From contig NZ_QJHK01000013.1 in NCBI RefSeq assembly GCF_003202435.1, forward strand, positions 62,001-126,000: 64,000 bases of DNA, read 5' to 3'. The notes beneath the pieces were generated by a model. The model did no database searches. It worked only from the letters and a program-made list of their open reading frames with translations, and was not told the DNA's origin. Position numbers and translations under genes: made by a program. Every line of letters begins with the position of its first letter. Positions within the stretch are counted from its first letter, which is position 1. Source of the DNA: Flavobacterium cheongpyeongense (GTDB lineage Bacteria > Bacteroidota > Bacteroidia > Flavobacteriales > Flavobacteriaceae). Below, piece by piece: positions 6,867-15,868 of the stretch.

Positions 6867-9176
6867 ATGGCTATCAAAAAAAACAATCAATCAAACAGCA
6901 CGAAAGATATTAAATATTACCAAAAGAAATTTTGGAGAATTTTTGCATACAGTTTATTAGGTATTCTGGCCTTCTTTTTATTTGCTTCATGGGGAATTTT
7001 TGGTTCAATGCCTTCCTTTGAAGATTTAGAAAATCCGGATTCTAATTTAGCTACCGAAATTATTTCTTCTGATGGAGTTGTAATTGGTAAATACTTTAAA
7101 ACCAACAGGTCACAGCTGAAATATTCTGACCTTCCCAAAAATCTTGTAGACGCCTTAGTTGCAACTGAAGATGCCCGTTTTTATGAACACTCCGGTATTG
7201 ATGGCCGCGGGACTTTACGTGCTGTTTTTTCTTTGGGAACCAATGGAGGAGCCAGTACCCTGACACAGCAGTTAGCCAAACAATTATTTCATCGTGGCGG
7301 ATCTACCTTTTTGCCTTTTAGAATAGTACAAAAAGTAAAAGAATGGATCATTGCCATTCGTCTGGAAAGACAATATACTAAGAATGAAATACTGGCGATG
7401 TACTGTAATGTGTATGATTTCGGGAATTACGCTGTTGGGGTAAGTTCGGCAGCTCAGACGTATTTTTCCAAAGATCCAAAAGACCTGACTATAGACGAAT
7501 CGGCAATTTTAGTTGGAATGTTTAATAATTCCTCCCTTTACAATCCTTTGCGAAATCCTGAGGGAGTTAAAAACCGTCGTGATGTAGTACTGGGCCAGAT
7601 GGTAAAAGCCAAGATGATTACTGAGTCTCAAAAAGAAAAATACAAGGCATTACCGATAGCTTTAAAATTTAAATTAGAAAGCCACCGTGAGGGAATGGCA
7701 ACTTATTTCAGGGAATTTCTTCGGGATTACATGAAGAAATGGATGGCAGATAACAAAAAACCGGACGGATCTGATTATGATATTTATAAAGATGGTCTGA
7801 AAATATACACGACAATCGATTCAAGAATGCAGGGGTATGCAGAAGAAGCGGTTGCTGAACACATGAAAAATTTGCAGCAGCAGTTTTTTATTGATATGAA
7901 AAACAATAAAAATGCACCTTTTGTAAATATTACCCAAGCTGAAACAGACAGGATCATGATGCAGGCGATGAAAAATTCTGTTCGTTGGGCTCAGATGAAA
8001 GAAATGGACAAAAGCGAAGATGATATTATTGCTTCATTCAAAGTAAAAACAAAAATGACAGTCTTTACCTGGAAAGGAGAGCGTGATACGGTTATGACAC
8101 CAATGGATTCCATTCGTTATTACAAGCATTTTTTACAGTCGGGTTTAATGGCAATGGAACCGCAAACAGGAGCAATTAAAGCTTGGGTCGGCGGAATCAA
8201 TTATAAATATTTTCAATACGACCACGTAGGACAGGGAGCAAGACAGGTAGGTTCTACATTTAAACCATTTGTTTACGCAACAGCTATTGAGCAATTGAAT
8301 ATGTCTCCTTGTGATTCCATTTTAGACGGACCATTCATGATTCATAAAGGGCGGCATCATGTAACAGAAGACTGGGAACCAAGAAACTCAAACCACACTT
8401 ACCGCGGGATGGTGACTTTAAAACAGGCTTTAGCCGGTTCCATCAATACAGTTTCTGCAAAATTAATAGACAGAACTGGTCCTGAAGCCGTTGTAGAACT
8501 GACACGAAAATTAGGTGTTAAAACAGAAATTCCCGTACAGCCTTCAATTGCCTTGGGAGCTGTTGATATTACAGTAGAAGATATGGTGGCAGCCTACAGC
8601 ACATTTGCGAATCAGGGTGTGTATGTAAAACCACAATTTTTGAGCCGAATTGAAAACAAAAGCGGAGAGGTTATTTATGAGCCAATTCCGGAATCGCATG
8701 ATGTTTTAAATAAAGACATTGCTTTTGCTGTAATCAAATTGCTTCAGGGTGTGACAGAAACTGGTTCAGGCGCACGTTTACGTACGCAGGGCGGTGGAAG
8801 TGGCGACAACCGCTGGACAGGTTATCCATATATGTTTACAAATCCAATTGCAGGTAAAACAGGAACAACACAAAACCAGTCTGACGGTTGGTTCATGGGT
8901 ATGGTTCCAAATTTAGTTACGGGCGTCTGGGTTGGTTGCGAAGACCGTTCGGCACGTTTTAAAAGTTTGACTTACGGCCAGGGAGCAACTGCTGCATTGC
9001 CAGTTTGGGCTTACTTTATGAAAAAATGTTATGCTGATCCTGATCTTAAGGTTTCAAAATCAGAGTTTGAGCGTCCGGAAAATCTTTCTATAAAAGTGGA
9101 TTGTTATAGCCGACCAGCCGCTGTTGTAAAAGACACAACCCAGACAGAACAGAATACAGAGGAGTTTGAGCTGTAA
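6867..9176 (+). CDS. Class A penicillin-binding protein (PBP1A-type transglycosylase/transpeptidase)
   Basis: A 769-residue bifunctional peptidoglycan synthase. One membrane helix lies at about 28-50. The GT51 glycosyltransferase domain follows (catalytic Glu in TEDARFYEHSGID, then GASTLTQQLAKQL). The transpeptidase domain has GSTFKPF (SxxK), AGSINT (SxN) and GKTGTT (KTG). The order and length are as expected. It makes and cross-links glycan strands on the outer face of the inner membrane. It ends the PSP1-gldH operon and is followed by a strong terminator. Confidence 0.93.
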   Translation: MAIKKNNQSNSTKDIKYYQKKFWRIFAYSLLGILAFFLFASWGIFGSMPSFEDLENPDSNLATEIISSDGVVIGKYFKTNRSQLKYSDLPKNLVDALVATEDARFYEHSGIDGRGTLRAVFSLGTNGGASTLTQQLAKQLFHRGGSTFLPFRIVQKVKEWIIAIRLERQYTKNEILAMYCNVYDFGNYAVGVSSAAQTYFSKDPKDLTIDESAILVGMFNNSSLYNPLRNPEGVKNRRDVVLGQMVKAKMITESQKEKYKALPIALKFKLESHREGMATYFREFLRDYMKKWMADNKKPDGSDYDIYKDGLKIYTTIDSRMQGYAEEAVAEHMKNLQQQFFIDMKNNKNAPFVNITQAETDRIMMQAMKNSVRWAQMKEMDKSEDDIIASFKVKTKMTVFTWKGERDTVMTPMDSIRYYKHFLQSGLMAMEPQTGAIKAWVGGINYKYFQYDHVGQGARQVGSTFKPFVYATAIEQLNMSPCDSILDGPFMIHKGRHHVTEDWEPRNSNHTYRGMVTLKQALAGSINTVSAKLIDRTGPEAVVELTRKLGVKTEIPVQPSIALGAVDITVEDMVAAYSTFANQGVYVKPQFLSRIENKSGEVIYEPIPESHDVLNKDIAFAVIKLLQGVTETGSGARLRTQGGGSGDNRWTGYPYMFTNPIAGKTGTTQNQSDGWFMGMVPNLVTGVWVGCEDRSARFKSLTYGQGATAALPVWAYFMKKCYADPDLKVSKSEFERPENLSIKVDCYSRPAAVVKDTTQTEQNTEEFEL

Positions 9177-9198
9177 TTAGATTATCTCATAATATTAA

Positions 9199-9250
9199 AT
9201 ATCCTTTTAAGTCTTTTGAAATCCGAAAGATCTAAAGGGATATTTTTTTT
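9199..9250 (+). terminator. Long-stem terminator after the PBP1A gene
   Basis: An 18-base arm starting ATATCC at 9199 pairs, with about 15 of 18 matches, with the arm ending GGGATAT at 9242. A run of T follows. Confidence 0.8.
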
Positions 9251-9341
9251 GTAGCTGTTTTTTATTTTTATGAAATAGCTATTTTTATAACCATAAAATC
9301 GTATTTTTAATAAAATAATAAGATTATAAAGTCAGTTTGTT

Positions 9342-10043
9342 ATGATAACAAAAAAAGTTAAAAATGTTGAGGAGGCTGTTCAGGATATCGCATCTGGAAT
9401 GACTCTGATGTTTGGCGGTTTCGGTTTGTGCGGAATTCCAGAAAATACGATTGCGGCTTTAGTTAAAACCCAGGTATCGGATTTGATCTGTATTTCTAAT
9501 AATGCAGGGGTTGATGATTTTGGTTTAGGTTTGCTTCTTCAGAAAAAACAAATCAAAAAAATGATTTCTTCATACGTTGGTGAAAATGCCGAGTTCGAGC
9601 GTCAGATGCTTTCGGGTGAATTAGAAGTCGAACTCACACCTCAGGGAACTCTGGCAGAAAAATGTCGGGCTGCGCAAGCCGGAATTCCCGCATTTTTTAC
9701 TCCGGCAGGCTACGGGACCGAAGTTGCCGAAGGAAAAGAAGTTCGGGAGTTCAACGGAAAAATGCATATTATGGAAGAAGCTTTCAAAGCAGATTTTGCC
9801 ATCGTCAAAGCATGGAGAGGGGATGAGGCTGGAAATCTTATCTTCAAAGGAACGGCAAGAAATTTTAATGCCTGTATGGCGGGCGCAGCAAAAATTACGA
9901 TTGCTGAAGTCGAAGAGCTGGTTCCTGTTGGTACCTTAGATCCAAATCAGATTCATATTCCGGGAATTATGGTACAGCGTATTTTTCAGGGAGAAAAGTT
10001 TGAGAAAAGAATTGAACAGCGAACTGTAAGGCAAAGAGCGTAA
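9342..10043 (+). CDS. scoA: 3-oxoacid CoA-transferase, subunit A
   Basis: A 233-residue family I CoA-transferase alpha subunit. The Gly-rich block MFGGFGLCGIPE near the N-terminus and the AEKCRAAQAGIPAFFTPAGYGTEVAEGKE segment are typical of succinyl-CoA:3-ketoacid CoA-transferase (SCOT) A subunits. With the B subunit it moves CoA between succinyl-CoA and acetoacetate-type acids in ketone-body or short-chain acid use. The B subunit follows after 110 bases containing an inverted repeat, a longer gap than usual for this pair. Substrate is inferred from the family. Confidence 0.9.
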   Translation: MITKKVKNVEEAVQDIASGMTLMFGGFGLCGIPENTIAALVKTQVSDLICISNNAGVDDFGLGLLLQKKQIKKMISSYVGENAEFERQMLSGELEVELTPQGTLAEKCRAAQAGIPAFFTPAGYGTEVAEGKEVREFNGKMHIMEEAFKADFAIVKAWRGDEAGNLIFKGTARNFNACMAGAAKITIAEVEELVPVGTLDPNQIHIPGIMVQRIFQGEKFEKRIEQRTVRQRA

Positions 10044-10049
10044 TTAGAT

Positions 10050-10112
10050 AATTTGTCAATTAGATAATTAATGTTGATTTCGTGAAACGGAGCATTATCT
10101 AATTATCAAATT
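10050..10112. repeat. Imperfect inverted repeat between the two CoA-transferase genes
   Basis: The arm starting AATTTGTCAATTAGATAA at 10050 is answered by CATTATCTAATTATCAAATT ending at about 10112, with some mismatches. It is A/T-rich and has no clear T-run, so I do not call it a terminator. Similar 'TTATCTAATT...' fillers occur between genes in flavobacteria, as I recall. Confidence 0.5.
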
Positions 10113-10153
10113 TTTTAATTGGCACATTCAATAAATTGACACATTAAGAAAAT

Positions 10154-10810
10154 ATGTTAACAAAAGAAGATATAGCAAAGCGAATTGCAAAAGAAGTAAA
10201 AGACCGATATTTTGTTAATCTCGGAATCGGAATTCCAACTTTGGTTGCGAATTATGTCCGGGATGATATTTCGGTTGAATTTCAAAGTGAAAACGGTGTT
10301 TTGGGAATGGGACCTTTTCCTTTTGCAGGAGAAGAAGATGCAGACATTATCAATGCAGGAAAACAGACTATTACCACACTTCCCGGAGCGAGTTTTTTTG
10401 ATTCGGCTTTTAGTTTCGGAATGATACGCAGCCAGAAAGTAGATTTAACGATTCTGGGCGCGATGGAAGTTTCTGAAAACGGAGACATAGCCAACTGGAA
10501 AATTCCTGACAAAATGGTAAAAGGAATGGGAGGTGCGATGGATTTGGTGGCTTCAGCCGAAAATATTATAGTTGCCATGATGCATGTCAACAAAGCAGGA
10601 GAATCCAAAATACTTAAAAAATGTACTTTGCCATTGACTGGTGTAGGCTGTGTTAAAAAAATAGTTACGGAACTGGCAGTTCTCGAAGTAACCGCAAAGG
10701 GTTTTAAGCTCTTAGAACGTGCACCAGGAGTTTCTGTAGAGCATATCATAGCTTCAACAGAAGCTGAATTAATTATAGAGGGAGAAATTCCGGAGATGGA
10801 TATAAGATGA
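10154..10810 (+). CDS. scoB: 3-oxoacid CoA-transferase, subunit B
   Basis: A 218-residue beta subunit of a family I CoA-transferase. The catalytic glutamate sits in the motif FQSENGVLGMGPFP, where a glutamyl-CoA thioester forms. NLGIGIPTLVANY and LTGVGCVKKIVTELAV are also family blocks. It works with the subunit A encoded upstream. A hairpin terminator lies about 20 bases after the stop. Confidence 0.9.
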   Translation: MLTKEDIAKRIAKEVKDRYFVNLGIGIPTLVANYVRDDISVEFQSENGVLGMGPFPFAGEEDADIINAGKQTITTLPGASFFDSAFSFGMIRSQKVDLTILGAMEVSENGDIANWKIPDKMVKGMGGAMDLVASAENIIVAMMHVNKAGESKILKKCTLPLTGVGCVKKIVTELAVLEVTAKGFKLLERAPGVSVEHIIASTEAELIIEGEIPEMDIR

Positions 10811-10831
10811 TTTCTTTTTTTTGAACTTATC

Positions 10832-10862
10832 AAAAGCTGGCTTAAACGCTGGCTTTTTTTGT
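10832..10862 (+). terminator. Hairpin terminator after scoB
   Basis: AAAAGCTGGC pairs with GCTGGCTTTT across the loop TTAAAC, with two G-T pairs, followed by a T-run. The rest of the gap up to the M4 protease (to 11155) is A/T-rich and holds the repeats listed next; I see no gene in it. Confidence 0.7.
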
Positions 10863-11022
10863 AGTATAAATTTAAAAAATGGCCTGTTTTATTTTTAAAA
10901 GGAGTTAATAAAGCCTGTTTTACAACGTTTTGTGATTCAATAATATGTTAATTTTAGTATATATTTTTGTAAAATCTTTACAAATTGTTAAATAAAAGTG
11001 CGTTTAAGGAAAAAAGTGTTGT

Positions 11023-11079
11023 ATTTCATCGATTAAAAGCAAATTTCATCGATTAAATAACAAAATTAAAATACTTTTG
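11023..11079 (+). promoter_or_regulatory. Two 15-bp direct repeats and a -7 box upstream of the M4 protease
   Basis: ATTTCATCGATTAAA occurs at 11023-11037 and again, identical, at 11043-11057, a spacing of 20 bp (two helical turns). A Bacteroidetes -7 element TACTTTTG follows at 11072-11079. The second repeat covers the place where a -33 box would sit, and no TTTG is present there. This is the layout of an activator or repressor site. The leader to the ATG at 11156 is about 70 nt. Confidence 0.55.
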
Positions 11080-11155
11080 CCATAAATCAAAGTATTTACT
11101 TACAGTAAATATTTTTGTTTTTTTAATCCATTACCAATTTTAAACCCCTTTTATT

Positions 11156-13933
11156 ATGGAAAAAAAATTACCAAAAATTGTCACTACGACAGTTGTTATG
11201 CTCACATTTTCTTTAACTGCATTTTCCCAGGTAACTGACAAACGCGTAAGTCAGAAAAATTTATCTGAAAACGGACTTCCTGGCTTAATTACCTTTAGTG
11301 AACAATCTACTTACAAAGGCTCTGATTTTAATGCCGTCTTTAAGGAGCAATTAGGTTTAAAAGACAATCAGTCTTTTGCAAAAATTAAAACAGAATCAGA
11401 CCAGGAAGGTTATGTGCATGAAAAGTTTCAACTATACGAGCAAGGAATCAAAGTAGAATTTGCAAACTATACATTACATTCAAAAAACGGTAAGCTGGCT
11501 TCAATGAATGGTGAGTTTTACAATATCACAAATGCAGTTACAATGCCTAAACTTTCGGCACAGGAAGCTTTTAACAAAGCCGTTCTCTACACAGATGCCA
11601 AGCAATATCTTTGGGATTCTCCAGAAGATGCGGCAGCTATGAATTATGAGAAACCTAAAGGAGAGTTGGTTTTTTTGCCTGATATGGAAGCTCAGGGAAC
11701 AGAAAGAACTACAGATAAAGTTAATTTAGCATATAAATTTGATATTTATGCGACAAACCCATTAAGTCGTGGTGATTTATATATAGATGCCATAACCGGA
11801 AAAGTATTGTTTTATAATGCAACTATAAAACATCTTGGCGAGTACGGCCACGGAAATTCAAAATCTGTAAATGTGGCTTCTAAAAAAGAGAATTCGAATT
11901 TAAAGGCGATAGTTGCGGCAAATGCAGCAACCCGTTACAGCGGTACCCAAACAATTCAGACGACACTAAGCGGGTCTTCATATATTTTGCTTGACGGAAC
12001 CCGTGGAAATGGAATTCAGACTTATAATTCAGCCAGAACAGCAACGTATCCAACTACAAATTTTACGGATACTGATAATAACTGGACTGCCACTGAATAT
12101 AATAATACAAACAAAGACAATGGGGCACTCGATGCTCATTGGGGAGCCGAAATGACATACGATTATTGGTCGGCTGTACATGGAAGAAACAGTTATGATA
12201 ATGCCGGTGCCAAAATTAAAAGTTATGTGCATTATAATTTAATCGCAGCCGGATATTCTAGCAATAATAATGCTTTCTGGAACGGAAGTGTTATGACTTA
12301 TGGTGACGGAAGCGGAACAGGAGGGTTTGATATCTTAACTTCAATGGATGTTGCCGGACATGAAATAGGTCATGCTGTTTGTACGTATACTGCAAATTTA
12401 GCATATCAAAAAGAATCGGGAGCGATGAATGAAGCTTTTTCTGATATTTGGGGAGCCTGTATCGAATATCGTGCAGCACCTACAAAATCTACCTGGTTAA
12501 TTGGTGAAGATATAGAAAGAAGATCAGGTCATGCAGCTTTACGTTCTATGAGTGATCCAAACTCTGAAGGTCAGCCGGATACTTATGGCGGAACCAATTG
12601 GGTAAACGTAAACTGTACGCCAACAAGCAGTAATGATTATTGTGGGGTTCATACAAACTCAGGGGTATTAAATCACTGGTTTTATATCCTGTCTATAGGT
12701 AAATCAGGTACAAATGATCTTGGAAATGCCTATAATGTTACCGGAATAACAATTGACAAAGCGGCAAAAATTGCTTACCGTTTAGAAAGTGTTTATTTAA
12801 CTTCCAATTCAACGTATGCGAATGCCAGAACTTCTGGAATACAGTCAGCTATTGATTTATACGGAGCAGGTTCTGCTGAAGTTATTGCAACAACAAATGC
12901 ATTTTATGCAGTGGGTGTTGGAGCAGCTTATTCTGGTGGATCAAGTGATATAACTGCGCCTTCCGCACCAACAGCTTTAGCAGCTTCTGGTACAACTGCT
13001 ACAACTACTAATTTATCCTGGACAGCATCAACAGATAATGTAGCAGTAACAGGATATGATATTTACCAAGGAACAACTTTAAAAGGTTCGTCTACAACTA
13101 CAACTTATGCTGTTACAGGTTTAACCGCTTCAACTGCTTATACGTTTTCTGTAAAAGCCAAAGATGCAGCTGGAAATATTTCTGCATCAAGCAGTACAGT
13201 AAATGTTACTACACTTGCGGGTACAGTAACATATTGTACATCAAAAGGAAATGATGCAACAGACGAAAGAATTGGTAAAGTTGTTTTTGGTACTATTAGC
13301 AATACTTCTACTGCAACAACCGGTTATGAAAACTTCACATCAGTTTCTACTAATGCCAGCAGAGGAACCGCGTATACTATTACGATTACACCAACATGGG
13401 CATCTTCAGTATACAGTGAAGGTTATGCTGTGTTTATTGATTATAATAAAGATGGTGATTTTACTGATTCCGGCGAAACAGTTTGGACAAAAGCAGCTTC
13501 GACAACTACTCCGGTTACAGGCTCAATTACAATTCCTGCAACAGCGACTTTAGGAACCACAACAATGAGAATTTCTATGAAATACAACGGAATTCCAACA
13601 GCCTGTGAGTCTTTTTCCTATGGACAAGTTGAAGACTATTCGATAAACATTACCGCTGCAGGAACTGTAGTTGTTAATGAATTAATTGCTGACACAGATA
13701 AAGCAAGTCCTGAAATAACTTTATATCCAAATCCAGTTGAAAATGAACTGAATATTTCATCATTTGAGGAAAAGGGTTCTGAGTTTACAATTACAAATGC
13801 ATTAGGTCAGCTGGTGAGTTCAGGTCAGTTTTCTGAAGGATCAATTGATGTAAGCAAATTAAGTGCAGGAATCTATTTTATTGAATTGAATATTGGTCAA
13901 AAAAGAGTAATCAAAAAGTTCATAAAAAAATAA
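11156..13933 (+). CDS. Secreted M4-family (thermolysin-like) metalloprotease with FN3, GEVED and T9SS sorting domains
   Basis: A 925-residue secreted zinc protease. A signal peptide (about 1-25, ending LTAFSQ) precedes an FTP/PepSY-type propeptide. The M4 catalytic domain has the zinc motif GHEIGH (about 400-405) and the third ligand Glu in GAMNEAFSD. A fibronectin type III domain (about 600-690) and a GEVED domain (about 700-835: DYNKDGDFTD ... YGQVEDYSINI) follow. The last ~75 residues form a T9SS type A sorting domain (LYPNPVENELNIS ... GIYFIEL). It is therefore exported through the Sec and type IX pathways and released or anchored at the surface. The likely regulatory repeats lie upstream. 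Confidence 0.93.
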   Translation: MEKKLPKIVTTTVVMLTFSLTAFSQVTDKRVSQKNLSENGLPGLITFSEQSTYKGSDFNAVFKEQLGLKDNQSFAKIKTESDQEGYVHEKFQLYEQGIKVEFANYTLHSKNGKLASMNGEFYNITNAVTMPKLSAQEAFNKAVLYTDAKQYLWDSPEDAAAMNYEKPKGELVFLPDMEAQGTERTTDKVNLAYKFDIYATNPLSRGDLYIDAITGKVLFYNATIKHLGEYGHGNSKSVNVASKKENSNLKAIVAANAATRYSGTQTIQTTLSGSSYILLDGTRGNGIQTYNSARTATYPTTNFTDTDNNWTATEYNNTNKDNGALDAHWGAEMTYDYWSAVHGRNSYDNAGAKIKSYVHYNLIAAGYSSNNNAFWNGSVMTYGDGSGTGGFDILTSMDVAGHEIGHAVCTYTANLAYQKESGAMNEAFSDIWGACIEYRAAPTKSTWLIGEDIERRSGHAALRSMSDPNSEGQPDTYGGTNWVNVNCTPTSSNDYCGVHTNSGVLNHWFYILSIGKSGTNDLGNAYNVTGITIDKAAKIAYRLESVYLTSNSTYANARTSGIQSAIDLYGAGSAEVIATTNAFYAVGVGAAYSGGSSDITAPSAPTALAASGTTATTTNLSWTASTDNVAVTGYDIYQGTTLKGSSTTTTYAVTGLTASTAYTFSVKAKDAAGNISASSSTVNVTTLAGTVTYCTSKGNDATDERIGKVVFGTISNTSTATTGYENFTSVSTNASRGTAYTITITPTWASSVYSEGYAVFIDYNKDGDFTDSGETVWTKAASTTTPVTGSITIPATATLGTTTMRISMKYNGIPTACESFSYGQVEDYSINITAAGTVVVNELIADTDKASPEITLYPNPVENELNISSFEEKGSEFTITNALGQLVSSGQFSEGSIDVSKLSAGIYFIELNIGQKRVIKKFIKK

Positions 13934-13964
13934 TTTTATTCTTTATAGTATAATATAAATTAAT

Positions 13965-13990
13965 AAAACCGCCTGATAGGGCGGTTTTTC
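13965..13990. terminator. Bidirectional terminator between the M4 protease and fumarase genes
   Basis: AAAACCGCC at 13965-13973 pairs with GGCGGTTTT at 13980-13988, with T/A runs on both sides. It can serve both convergent genes. Confidence 0.85.
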
Positions 13991-14023
13991 TATATAATAT
14001 CTTTAGAAAATTAGTTTCTCACT

Positions 14024-15628
14024 TTATAAATTCTCAAAAAAATCATTTCCTTTATCATCGGTAATAATAAAAGCAGGGAAATCTTTTACGGTAATTTTTC
14101 GAACAGCTTCCATTCCTAATTCTTCAAAATCAACCACTTCAACTTTAAGGATATTGTCCTGAGCTAAAATAGCGGCCGGACCTCCGATAGATCCTAAATA
14201 GAATCCACCGTATTTGTTGCAGGCATCCGTCACTTGTTTGGTACGGTTTCCTTTAGCCAGCATAATCATACTGCCACCATGTTTTTGGAATTCATCCACA
14301 TAAACGTCCATACGTCCGGCAGTTGTTGGGCCAAAACTTCCGGAAGCCATTCCCTCAGGAGTTTTAGCAGGACCTGCATAATAAACCGGGTGATTTTTAA
14401 AGTAGTCCGGCATTGGTTTTCCGGCGTCTAATAATTCTTTGATTTTTGCGTGTGCGATATCACGGGCTACAATAACAGTTCCGTTTAGTTTCAAACGGGT
14501 TTTGATTGGGTATTGTGATAATTTGGCTAAAATATCGGCCATTGGCTGATCTAAATCAATTTCAACCGGAGCTTCTAAATGTGGTGCTGTTTCCGGTAAA
14601 AATTGTTTTGGATTCGTTTCTAACTGTTCAAGGAAGATTCCGTCTTTCGTGATTTTTCCTTTAATATTTCTGTCTGCAGAGCAAGAAACACCTAATCCTA
14701 CCGGGCAGGAAGCTGCGTGACGTGGTAAACGGATTACACGAACATCATGTGTAAAATATTTTCCTCCAAACTGAGCTCCAATTTCACTTTCCTGACAGAT
14801 TTTCTGAACACGTTCTTCCCACTCTAAATCACGAAACGCCTGACCGGCCATGTTTCCTGAAGTAGGCAAATTATCAAAGTAGCCTGCAGATGCTTTTTTT
14901 ACGGTTGCTAAATTTGCTTCGGCAGAGGTTCCTCCAATCACCAAAGCCAAATGGTAAGGTGGACAGGCAGATGTTCCTAAGTCTTTGATTTTAGCACGAA
15001 TGAAAGCGTCAAGGGATTTGTCGTTTAATAACGATTTTGTTTGTTGATATAAGTAGGTTTTGTTCGCAGATCCGCCACCTTTTGCCATAAATAAGAATTC
15101 GTAAGAAGCCCCTTTTTTCGCATAAATATCGATTTGTGCCGGAAGATTTGATCCTGAATTTTTTTCTTCAAACATCGAAATCGGTACAATCTGAGAATAT
15201 CTTAAATTACGTTTCTGGTACGTATTGAAAATTCCTTTGCTCAGCCATTCTGCATCATCTACTCCGGTAAAAATATTTTCACCTTTTTTGGCCATTACAA
15301 TTGCAGTTCCGGTATCCTGGCAGCTTGGCAACTGACCTTCAGCAGCAACAGAAGCATTTTGAAGTAAATTATAAGCTACAAAACGATCATTATCCGTTGC
15401 CTCCGGATCGTTCAGAATGTTTCTTAGTTTTTGCAAATGTGTCGTTCTCAACATAAACGAAACATCTGTTAAAGCTTCTTCAGCTAATAATTCCAATCCT
15501 TTTGGATCAACAGTAAGAATTTCGCGTTCTCCAAATTTTTCAACTTTTACAAAATCTGAAGAAATTTTGCGGTATTGTGTTTCATCTTTTAAAATAGGAT
15601 AGGGATCCTGGTATATAAAATCAATCAT
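14024..15628 (-). CDS. fumA: Class I (iron-sulfur) fumarate hydratase
   Basis: A 534-residue class I fumarase, which interconverts fumarate and malate in the TCA cycle using an oxygen-sensitive 4Fe-4S cluster. The N-terminal alpha domain has the cluster-ligand region LPSCQDTGTA. The C-terminal beta domain has YYAGPAKTPEGMASGSFGPTTAGRMD. Fused alpha and beta domains and the length match E. coli FumA/FumB. The start is immediately preceded by a normal A-rich leader. Confidence 0.93.
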   Translation of the reverse strand: MIDFIYQDPYPILKDETQYRKISSDFVKVEKFGEREILTVDPKGLELLAEEALTDVSFMLRTTHLQKLRNILNDPEATDNDRFVAYNLLQNASVAAEGQLPSCQDTGTAIVMAKKGENIFTGVDDAEWLSKGIFNTYQKRNLRYSQIVPISMFEEKNSGSNLPAQIDIYAKKGASYEFLFMAKGGGSANKTYLYQQTKSLLNDKSLDAFIRAKIKDLGTSACPPYHLALVIGGTSAEANLATVKKASAGYFDNLPTSGNMAGQAFRDLEWEERVQKICQESEIGAQFGGKYFTHDVRVIRLPRHAASCPVGLGVSCSADRNIKGKITKDGIFLEQLETNPKQFLPETAPHLEAPVEIDLDQPMADILAKLSQYPIKTRLKLNGTVIVARDIAHAKIKELLDAGKPMPDYFKNHPVYYAGPAKTPEGMASGSFGPTTAGRMDVYVDEFQKHGGSMIMLAKGNRTKQVTDACNKYGGFYLGSIGGPAAILAQDNILKVEVVDFEELGMEAVRKITVKDFPAFIITDDKGNDFFENL

Positions 15629-15719
15629 TTCTTTGTTTTTGACAAAGTTAAAAATTATTTACCTAAGAAAGAATTTGAATTATATACGTTTAGCAACTTT
15701 ATTGTTGATTATGAAACTC

Positions 15720-15850
15720 ATTAAATTCTATAAAGTTTGCGAATATTATATGATCCGTTCCTACTGAACTTATTGAAACGTTCAAATCTGTTTTCAATGG
15801 ATTAAAATCCGTCGCTACAATACATATCATTCCTACGGAATTTTTGAACT
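15720..15850. repeat. Flavobacterial intergenic repeat with two related units
   Basis: ATATGATCCGTTCCTACTGAA near 15746 is echoed by CATATCATTCCTACGGAA near 15822. Between them lies TTTTCAATGGATTAAAATCCGTCGCTACAATA. I recall very similar 'GGATTAAAATCC...CTACAATA...TTCCTACGGAA' stretches between genes in Flavobacterium. No open frame runs through it. Confidence 0.5.
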
Positions 15851-15868
15851 CTGAATGTTTACATCAAA

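Noticed and set aside
10282..10833. 183-codon open frame opposite scoB
   Set aside because: Lies fully antisense to a clear CoA-transferase subunit, is Ser/Ile-rich and matches no family I know.
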